This document shows positions 6,405 to 10,915 of a stretch of 10,915 bases of DNA, in pieces. A program made the translations under genes and the position numbers. The DNA is taken from assembly GCA_001564035.1 (NCBI GenBank), contig LKMX01000020.1, positions 1-10,915 of the forward strand, given 5' to 3'. The notes below the pieces were generated by a model. The model did no database searches. It saw nothing but the letters and a program-made list of their open reading frames with translations, and was not told the DNA's origin. Within the stretch, counting starts at the first letter, position 1; each line of letters begins with the position of its first letter. This DNA is from Nanohaloarchaea archaeon PL-Br10_U2g27 (GTDB taxonomy: Archaea > Nanohalarchaeota > Nanosalinia > Nanosalinales > Nanosalinaceae).

Positions 6405-6451
6405 TGAAACAGTCAGATAACGATAAAGACATGAAAGGAGGTGCGTTCTAA
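6404..6451 (+). CDS. Possible 15-residue coupling micro-ORF between histone and aIF5A
   Basis: An ATG overlapping the histone stop (TGATG) opens a 15-codon frame, MKQSDNDKDMKGGAF. Its TAA overlaps the aIF5A start by one base (TAATG). Both ends therefore overlap the neighbours exactly, and the frame contains the aIF5A Shine-Dalgarno site. It could keep ribosomes moving from histone to aIF5A. It may also be chance, since 45 bases is short and the peptide has no recognisable features. No Shine-Dalgarno stands at its own start. Confidence 0.3.
   Translation: MKQSDNDKDMKGGAF
6437..6443 (+). promoter_or_regulatory. Strong Shine-Dalgarno site of aIF5A
   Basis: GGAGGTG, seven bases complementary to the archaeal 16S rRNA tail, lies 7 bases before the aIF5A ATG and fixes that start. 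It is the strongest such site in the window, as expected for an internal operon gene with high expression. Confidence 0.85.
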
Positions 6452-6831
6452 TGCCTAAACAGATCGAGGCCTCTTCTGTGAAAAGCGGTTCCATGATCAT
6501 GCTTGATGGAGAGCCTTGTGAGGTCCGATCAATGTCTAAATCCAGTCCAGGAAAGCACGGATCAGCCAAGTGCAAGATTAAGGCAAGAGGCGTTTTTGAT
6601 GAAAAGGACCGTCACGTAACCAAGCCAGGTGACGCAAACCTGATGAGCCCGGATGTAAACAAGAAAGAAGGGCAGATCGTGTCAAAAGACGGTAACATCG
6701 CACAAGTAATGGACATGGATACATACGAGACGGAAGAAATGCAGCTTCCTGCAGACCTAGATGCATCAGAAGGACAACAGCTAAAGTACTGGGAGATTGA
6801 CGGAAGAATCCTTGTAAAAGGCCTAAAATAA
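6451..6831 (+). CDS. eif5A: Translation factor aIF5A (hypusine-containing)
   Basis: aIF5A binds the ribosomal E site and relieves stalling, notably at proline runs, and acts through a hypusine made on one lysine. The 126-residue protein matches archaeal length (about 125-135). The N-terminal SH3-like domain carries SSPGKHGSAK at 31-40, where K35 aligns with the modified lysine. The C-terminal OB domain begins near VNKKEGQIVSKDGNIAQVMDMDTYET and ends DGRILVKGLK. Unlike many versions, Pro-Gly replaces the usual Thr-Gly before the modified Lys (from memory of the family). Deoxyhypusine synthase must be encoded elsewhere. It is probably co-transcribed with the histone gene and ends at a hairpin with a T run. 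Confidence 0.96.
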   Translation: MPKQIEASSVKSGSMIMLDGEPCEVRSMSKSSPGKHGSAKCKIKARGVFDEKDRHVTKPGDANLMSPDVNKKEGQIVSKDGNIAQVMDMDTYETEEMQLPADLDASEGQQLKYWEIDGRILVKGLK

Positions 6832-6853
6832 CAGGGCCTAAACCCCGTTTTTT
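6832..6853 (+). terminator. Short hairpin plus T run after aIF5A
   Basis: Immediately after the aIF5A stop, CAGGG-CCTAAA-CCCCG can form a weak stem (GGG/CCC, loop CCTAAA), followed by TTTTTT at 6848-6853 and a second T run at 6863-6869. T-rich tracts terminate archaeal transcription. The core GGGCCTAAA(A)CCC also occurs at the end of tfb. Confidence 0.55.
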
Positions 6854-6860
6854 CTCCACC

Positions 6861-6870
6861 TTATTTTTTA
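6861..6870 (+). promoter_or_regulatory. TATA-like box of cca-adkA
   Basis: TTATTTTTTA is centred about 30 bases before the cca ATG at 6896, suggesting a near-leaderless transcript. It coincides with the second T run after aIF5A, so termination and initiation signals are overlaid. Confidence 0.45.
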
Positions 6871-6895
6871 CATACCTTTCTCCAAACTATTCTTT

Positions 6896-8209
6896 ATGGA
6901 ACTGGAAAAAGTCAAGGAGAAAATACTGGACAAACATTACCCTGAACCTGAAGAGTTACAGGAGTCTGAACAACTTTTCCATGACATAAGGAAGTTTATA
7001 GAGGATAATTACGGCCTCAAATCGCATTTTGCTGGCTCGGCGTCCCGCGGAACCTGTAGAAAAGGTGATAAAGACGTGGACGTTTTCGTGCTTTTCCCTC
7101 GTGAGACCTCAAGAAGAGAGCTAGAGGATAAAGGCCTTGAAGTCGGGAAAGAAGTTTTTGAGAACTTAGGGACAGAGCATCACGTGGAGTACGCAGAGCA
7201 TCCCTACACCAAAGGCCTGATTAATGGGCATGAAGTTGAGATAGTTCCATGTTATGATGTGAGCGCCGAAAAAATACAAAGCTCTGTTGATAGAACACCT
7301 CATCACACTCGATGGGTTAAGGAAAACCTCGACAAAGATCAGAGAAGGGACGTGGTTGCGTTGAAGAAGTTTTTGGAGGCGCAAAACCTGTATGGATCTT
7401 CTTTAAAAGTTAAAGGTTTTTCAGGCTACTTGTGCGAAGTGCTTATAGCCTATTACGGAAGCTTTGAAGACTTGATATCTGAGGCCTCGAGCTGGGATAG
7501 GGATAAGCGGATAGAGTTCGAGAGTTCTGAGAAACAGTTTGAATCAAGTTTTGTAGTAGTTGACCCTGTTGACTCTGATCGGAATGTTGCAGCCGTTCTT
7601 TCTCAGGCGAACTATGCCAAGTTCATATTCAAGGCCTGGCAACTTGAAAAGAATCCTAGTGTATCGATGTTTAAGGCTTCGGACGAGTTCAATGAGTTCG
7701 AGTTGAAGCAAGAAGTAGATAACCGTGCAGATTTCCTGGTTCTAAAGTTTGAGAAGCCTGACGAGGTGGAAGACATAGTTTATCCTCAGCTGAGAAAGTT
7801 TGAAAGACTCTTAACGAAAAAATTGGAGGGCTCAGGGTTCAGATTGTATGACTCAGGGGTTTTTGCTGAAGAAAAGGCCTACGTGTTTTTTGAGCTTGAT
7901 CGAACCTTGCCTGAGACCGAGATTGTTAAAGGCCCGCAAGTATATCACAACGAGACCCATTTAACCGAGTTCTCAGGAAAGTACTCCAACATCTTTGCGG
8001 AAGATGAGAGGCTGTGCGCTAAGACTATTCGCGAGTTCACAGACGCGAGGGAATTATTGAAAAGTTTCCTTGATAGAGATGTTGAAGGCCTTAAACAGAA
8101 TGGTGTGCCTAACAAGATAGCTCCTGAACTAAAGGAGTACCGGTTTGCAGATATATTGAGCGGTGAGGACGAATGGTTAAAATACCTTTACAATAAATTC
8201 CACTTGTGA
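6896..8209 (+). CDS. cca: Class I CCA-adding enzyme (tRNA nucleotidyltransferase)
   Basis: Adds or repairs the 3' CCA of tRNA from CTP and ATP without a nucleic acid template. The 437-residue protein matches archaeal class I enzymes (about 430-460). The polymerase head shows GSASRG (47-52), then D60 and D62 in GDKDVDVFVLFP, and the third carboxylate in GHEVEIVPCY. There E115 occupies the place usually held by Asp (VDVVPCY type; family knowledge from memory). A tRNA-contacting HTRWVKENL and an archaeal central domain with RDVVALKKFLEAQNLYGSSLKVKGFSGYLCEVL follow, then the NYAKFIF tail and body domains. The ATG is supported by a TATA-like element about 30 bases upstream. adkA follows after 7 bases with a coupled start. 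It contains six AGGCCT sites. Confidence 0.95.
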   Translation: MELEKVKEKILDKHYPEPEELQESEQLFHDIRKFIEDNYGLKSHFAGSASRGTCRKGDKDVDVFVLFPRETSRRELEDKGLEVGKEVFENLGTEHHVEYAEHPYTKGLINGHEVEIVPCYDVSAEKIQSSVDRTPHHTRWVKENLDKDQRRDVVALKKFLEAQNLYGSSLKVKGFSGYLCEVLIAYYGSFEDLISEASSWDRDKRIEFESSEKQFESSFVVVDPVDSDRNVAAVLSQANYAKFIFKAWQLEKNPSVSMFKASDEFNEFELKQEVDNRADFLVLKFEKPDEVEDIVYPQLRKFERLLTKKLEGSGFRLYDSGVFAEEKAYVFFELDRTLPETEIVKGPQVYHNETHLTEFSGKYSNIFAEDERLCAKTIREFTDARELLKSFLDRDVEGLKQNGVPNKIAPELKEYRFADILSGEDEWLKYLYNKFHL

Positions 8210-8212
8210 TCC
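8206..8212 (+). promoter_or_regulatory. Shine-Dalgarno site of adkA, overlapping the cca stop codon
   Basis: GTGATCC, 4 bases before the adkA ATG, matches the complement of the 16S rRNA tail (GGTGATCC). Its TGA is the cca stop. The same design is seen at the atpH-atpI junction and suggests coupled translation of cca and adkA. Confidence 0.65.
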
Positions 8213-8216
8213 TTGA

Positions 8217-8780
8217 ATGAGTCTAACCATTTTAACAGGCCTGTCCGGAGTAGGAAAATCTACAGTACTTGAAGAAGCAATGCTTCTCTCAGATAAAGAC
8301 TACACCGTGATAAACTACGGCGACAAAATGTTTGAGATATCAAAAGAGAGAGATCTTGTAGAGACAAGAGATGAAATGAAGGAAATAGGCACAGAAACCT
8401 ACAAAGAAATACAGGCAGAGGCAGCTGAAAAAATATTCGAACTGTCAAAAGACAAAGACGTAATTCTCGACACCCACGCCACAATCAAAACACCTCATGG
8501 ATACATACCAGGCCTACCGCGCTGGAGCGTCGAACAACTAAACCCGAACAAAATCATAATGCTTCAGGCCTCAGCAGAGGAAATATTCGAAAGAACAAAG
8601 GAAGACGATAGAAACCGTGAACACGAATCTGTCGAAGGAATTCAGCAGTACCTAAACATTGAAAGAGAAATGTCTGCAGCCGACGCAGTTCTAACCGGAG
8701 CATACCTACAGATAATAAACAATCCCGATGGCGCGGCCAAAGAAGCAGCGGAAAAACTCGTCAAAACTTTGAAGGCCTAA
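8217..8780 (+). CDS. adkA: Archaeal-type adenylate kinase AdkA
   Basis: Interconverts ATP + AMP and 2 ADP in the cytoplasm. The 187 residues match the archaeal AdkA family (about 190), which differs from bacterial Adk. A P-loop GLSGVGKS at 8-15 follows the first strand, then YTVINYGDKMFEIS, LVETRDEMKEI (AMP-side Arg), VILDTHATIKTPHGYIPGLP and a lid-like RTKEDDRNREHES, all in the AdkA order. It shares a transcript with cca. Codons turn abruptly to A- and C-ending relative to cca, suggesting stronger translation. Its TAA stop lies in AGGCCTAA and overlaps the convergent membrane gene by 4 bases. Confidence 0.94.
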   Translation: MSLTILTGLSGVGKSTVLEEAMLLSDKDYTVINYGDKMFEISKERDLVETRDEMKEIGTETYKEIQAEAAEKIFELSKDKDVILDTHATIKTPHGYIPGLPRWSVEQLNPNKIIMLQASAEEIFERTKEDDRNREHESVEGIQQYLNIEREMSAADAVLTGAYLQIINNPDGAAKEAAEKLVKTLKA

Positions 8781-9478
8781 TCCCTAAGCTCAGCGTAAAG
8801 GTTAGGAGTAATGACCACGGTATAAGTACCCACTATCGACGAAGCTACTCTGCCTAATACGAAGCCTGCGAACCCTAATGTTCTCAAAGGCCCTGTAGAC
8901 ACAGCAGCAATACCCAGCAGAACAAATGAGAACAGCATCATAACACCCACCTCAAACTTATGCCCGCTGGACGCCTTTGAAGACGAAAAAAAGCTTTTCA
9001 CAGCTCCTTTTTCTGTCAACGTCACAGGCAAGAAATATATCATGAAACTGATAGCTATAAGCAAAGCTGCTGTAGACAAAACCCCAAACAACAACACAAA
9101 TAGACTGTAACCCATCATATAAAGGCCTAGGCCTGCGTAAAGCGGGATTGATGCCAATCCAAAGATTAGTATCAACATTAGCGTGGCTGCAAAAATTTTG
9201 TGGCTCTTCTTAAAAGTTTTCCAAAACGCCTGCTTAACACTGATAGAGTTTATCACAGCTTCCGCCACCATAACCGGAGCAACAAGGCCTAAAAACATTA
9301 TAAAAGGGAAAAAAAGCATAAGTAACAGCGTTATATCTAAATTGCCTGATTCCGCCACCTTAAGCAGCGAAACCATCCATAAGCTGCTTATCAGGCTTGC
9401 AGCAATTTTGGGTGCGAACATTGAAGGCCTTTCTCTAAGAAGCAGTAACGAGTTTTTGATTATCTGACGCAGAACCAT
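8777..9478 (-). CDS. Polytopic membrane protein of unknown function
   Basis: I do not recognise a named family with certainty. The 233 residues start MVLRQIIKNSLLLLRERPSM and form about six hydrophobic segments (roughly 22-40, 48-75, 92-118, 122-152, 172-195, 200-222). Two positively charged cytosolic-looking loops occur: KQAFWKTFKKSHK between segments 2 and 3, and LTEKGAVKSFFSSSKAS between 4 and 5. The repeated pattern (a basic amphipathic stretch, then helix pairs) resembles archaeal membrane proteins related to the glycerophosphodiester phosphodiesterase membrane domain or DUF7847-like groups, but that is an impression only. No catalytic motif is visible. It is a single gene, convergent with adkA (TAG and TAA overlap). 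It holds a tandem AGGCCTAGGCCT, and another AGGCCT sits directly before its ATG. Confidence 0.75.
   Translation of the reverse strand: MVLRQIIKNSLLLLRERPSMFAPKIAASLISSLWMVSLLKVAESGNLDITLLLMLFFPFIMFLGLVAPVMVAEAVINSISVKQAFWKTFKKSHKIFAATLMLILIFGLASIPLYAGLGLYMMGYSLFVLLFGVLSTAALLIAISFMIYFLPVTLTEKGAVKSFFSSSKASSGHKFEVGVMMLFSFVLLGIAAVSTGPLRTLGFAGFVLGRVASSIVGTYTVVITPNLYAELRD
9123..9134. repeat. Tandem AGGCCTAGGCCT
   Basis: Two copies of the abundant hexamer stand head to tail without spacing, making a 12-base perfect palindrome inside the membrane protein gene. It is the only abutting pair in the window. Confidence 0.95.
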
Positions 9479-9595
9479 AGGCCTTCAACAAGTATAATCA
9501 ATAGTATGCATGATTAAAAAGCCCTTACGTGTTACTACTGTCTGGAAAACAATTTTCGGCGTTTGTACGGCAGTTTAACCAGTGCGTCGCGAAAC

Positions 9596-9603
9596 ATTAA
9601 TAA
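9596..9603 (+). promoter_or_regulatory. TATA-like box of the 93-residue gene
   Basis: ATTAATAA is centred about 27 bases before the ATG at 9627, the spacing of a leaderless transcript. No Shine-Dalgarno is visible. The rest of 9479-9626, between divergent genes, shows nothing I can name. Confidence 0.5.
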
Positions 9604-9626
9604 GAATTAGTTAATCTACGTCGTAT

Positions 9627-9908
9627 ATGGCGAGCCTCTGGGATATAGGTAAGAGTAGAAAGGAGAAGCTCGCCGACCAATGGGAAAACAATGGAGTACT
9701 GGAAGAAAAAGTCCAGAAACACCGGGATAAGTTTGAGTCAAGGTTCCGTGAGAACATGAACCAAGACGTACCAACACACCCTTACAAAGTTTATAGGAAC
9801 ATTGTAGAGTCAAATGAACTATCAGATGAAGAACGTATAGCGCTTGAGCACATGAAAGACGAATTTTCAGAGCAATGGCAGATGCTGAAACAGACTCACT
9901 CCAATTAA
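9627..9908 (+). CDS. Small charged protein of unknown function
   Basis: I do not recognise this family. The 93 residues (MASLWDIGKSRKEKLADQWE...) are mostly helix-forming and charged, with two probable helices (about 12-48 and 66-90) joined by a segment with VPTHPYKVYRN. There are no Cys, no membrane segment and no signal peptide. Coding is supported by promoter spacing, an ATG start, amphipathic patterning, and a T-rich terminator 50-70 bases after the stop. It stands alone between a divergent membrane gene and convergent elp3. It could be a lineage-specific regulator or a binding partner; nothing in the sequence decides. Confidence 0.65.
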   Translation: MASLWDIGKSRKEKLADQWENNGVLEEKVQKHRDKFESRFRENMNQDVPTHPYKVYRNIVESNELSDEERIALEHMKDEFSEQWQMLKQTHSN

Positions 9909-9959
9909 CTCCCTAAAGTCGGCAAGTATCTCAGGGGAGGGGAAACAAAGCCGAACCAC

Positions 9960-9980
9960 TTTTTTCTCTTTTTATTTTTC
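9960..9980 (+). terminator. T-rich terminator region
   Basis: Three T runs (TTTTTT, TTTTT, TTTTT) lie 52-72 bases after the small gene stop and 16 bases before the end of convergent elp3. A weak inverted repeat, TCGGC/GCCGA, precedes it with a loop of about 25 bases. Archaeal termination on T tracts fits the + strand gene. Confidence 0.5.
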
Positions 9981-9995
9981 CGCTAAATTTCTCAT

Positions 9996-10915
9996 TCAGA
10001 CATTCTTAACCATGTAAGCCCCTTCCAACTCATAACCCAGCTTCCTATAATATTCCCTAGTACCTACAGCTGAAATAACAGCAATCTTATTCTTCCCTAG
10101 ATCCTTAGCTTTCTGCTCTGCCTCAGCCATCAATTTTCTACCAAGACCTGTATGCTGAACATCACCTTCTGCACCTATATCAGTTGCAGAACCTAAAATC
10201 TTCAGTTGCCGAACGATTAAAGTATTTTCATCAATCTCAGGCCTGAAGCTTCCTCCAGGATCCCTGAGACGAATAAAACCCAGTATAATATCTTTGTCAG
10301 AGTCTTCAAAGCTTAGGAAGTACTCGTGACCGCCAGAGGCCTTGTAATCTCTCTCAACTAGTTGGACTTCTTCAGGTTCTTCGCCTCTCTTATTTTTGAC
10401 GTGGCCTACCTCTCGGCACCTAATACATCTACATCTTTCTCCTTCCTCTTCCAGTTCTTGAAGAGCCATCTGCCTCATATTCGTTAACTGAGGGCCTGCA
10501 TCAACCTCTGTAGAAGGTATATCCCTCATGACTCTTTTCACACGGACATGAGGCGGAATAACATTTTTCTGCAAGTATTTCAACCTCTCTTTAGCTTCTT
10601 CATCAGTTATTGGCTCAAACTCTCCCTCCTCATACTGGCGGTAGAGCTCAGTTCCTTGAATTACTTCGCATGGATAAATCTTAATTTCATCCGGCTGATA
10701 CTCTTCTCTAGAAAAAACCTGCTTGAACTTCTCAATGTCTTCTTCGTAGCCTTCTCCAGGAAGGCCTAACATCAGGTGGTAGCATACCTTAAACCCCGCG
10801 TTCTTCAAGCGTTTAGTGGCCTCCTTCACAGGCCCCATTCCGTGACCCCTATTAGTGATCTCATGCGTCTCGTCGAAGACAGTCTGGACACCCATCTCAA
10901 CTCTTGTTCCCCCCA
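9996..10915 (-). CDS. elp3: Elp3-like tRNA uridine-34 carboxymethyl-type modifying enzyme, partial (N-terminus beyond the window)
   Basis: Elp3 joins a radical SAM domain to an acetyl-CoA-binding GNAT domain to make cm5U-type modifications at the tRNA wobble uridine. About 306 codons are visible; the frame is open to the right edge, and the N-terminal radical SAM cysteines lie outside. Visible in order are GGTRVEMGVQTV at the edge, RLKNAGFKVCYHLMLGLPGEGYEEDIE, DEIKIYPCEVIQGTELY, VIPPHVRVKRVMRDIP, the zinc-binding-like CRCIRCREVGH, and the GNAT domain. The GNAT domain carries the acetyl-CoA loop QHTGLGRKLM and ends REYYRKLGYELEGAYMVK. An apparent ATG at 10895 is internal to this conserved region and is not the start. 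Family proteins are about 520-560 residues, so roughly 55-60% is here. It is transcribed towards the small gene, with a T-rich spacer between. Confidence 0.95.
   Translation of the reverse strand, partial: GGTRVEMGVQTVFDETHEITNRGHGMGPVKEATKRLKNAGFKVCYHLMLGLPGEGYEEDIEKFKQVFSREEYQPDEIKIYPCEVIQGTELYRQYEEGEFEPITDEEAKERLKYLQKNVIPPHVRVKRVMRDIPSTEVDAGPQLTNMRQMALQELEEEGERCRCIRCREVGHVKNKRGEEPEEVQLVERDYKASGGHEYFLSFEDSDKDIILGFIRLRDPGGSFRPEIDENTLIVRQLKILGSATDIGAEGDVQHTGLGRKLMAEAEQKAKDLGKNKIAVISAVGTREYYRKLGYELEGAYMVKNV

Larger units (their letters stand above)
172..10767. repeat. Dispersed AGGCCT palindrome, 48 copies
   Basis: By manual count AGGCCT starts at 172, 298, 463, 739, 1013, 1413, 1587, 1729, 1955, 2255, 2378, 2600, 2715, 2962, 3003, 3320, 3424, 3516, 3651, 3798, 3960, 4906, 5079, 5509, 5567, 5820, 5948, 6106, 6467, 6819, 7132, 7213, 7482, 7632, 7875, 8086, 8237, 8510, 8566, 8773, 9123, 9129, 9285, 9425, 9479, 10239, 10337 and 10762. 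Flanks vary, so the conserved unit is the hexamer. Other GGCC-containing hexamers total only about 16. The function is unknown. Confidence 0.9.

Noticed and set aside
6333..6859. Minus-strand ORFs opposite aIF5A
   Set aside because: They are shadows of a highly conserved protein with no promoter or ribosome site.
172..10767. AGGCCT copies as a CRISPR array or transposon footprint
   Set aside because: Spacing is irregular, flanks are unrelated, and copies sit inside intact core genes; there are no longer repeats or transposase.
1..10915. A defence, toxin-antitoxin or secretion system
   Set aside because: All recognised genes are housekeeping; the PIN protein has the Nob1 zinc ribbon and lacks an antitoxin partner.

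Overview
The window looks like part of a compact archaeal chromosome. Archaeal hallmarks are an A/V-type ATP synthase (atpH, atpI), a TFB transcription factor, a histone, aIF5A, Trm1, Nob1, a class I CCA-adding enzyme, the archaeal AdkA adenylate kinase and Elp3. TATA-like elements lie about 25-30 bases before many start codons, implying leaderless or near-leaderless mRNAs. Many soluble proteins are rich in Asp/Glu, G+C is moderate (about 43% by eye), and genes are short and tightly packed. This fits a salt-adapted DPANN-like archaeon such as a nanohaloarchaeon, but the lineage is an inference.

Layout. 1-1268 (-): atpH then atpI, the start of an A-ATPase operon that leaves the window on the left. 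1402-2484 (+): trm1. 2471-3412 (-): a small HExxH protein and, in the same frame after a TAA, an unrecognised ORF with no good start codon. 3485-4567 (-): tfb. 4703-5740 (+): an AI-2E family membrane protein, overlapping nob1 (5700-6149, -) tail to tail. 6204-6831 (+): histone and aIF5A, bridged by a 15-codon micro-ORF. 6896-8780 (+): cca and adkA. 8777-9478 (-): an unknown membrane protein. 9627-9908 (+): a small unknown protein. 9996-10915 (-): the C-terminal two thirds of elp3. No stretch over 300 bases lacks a gene, and no rRNA, tRNA, CRISPR array or insertion sequence was recognised.

The genes are mostly core information processing: tRNA maturation and modification (trm1, cca, elp3), 18S/16S-type rRNA end processing (nob1), translation (aIF5A), transcription and chromatin (tfb, histone), and energy and nucleotide supply (ATP synthase, adkA). 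There is no obvious defence or mobile module.

The standout signal is not a gene. The palindrome AGGCCT occurs 48 times by manual count, about once per 227 bases, where about two would be expected by chance. It occurs in genes on both strands, in all three codon phases and in intergenic DNA, so it is selected or generated at the DNA level, like the HIP1 palindrome of cyanobacteria or DNA uptake sequences. I know of no description of it in this kind of organism.
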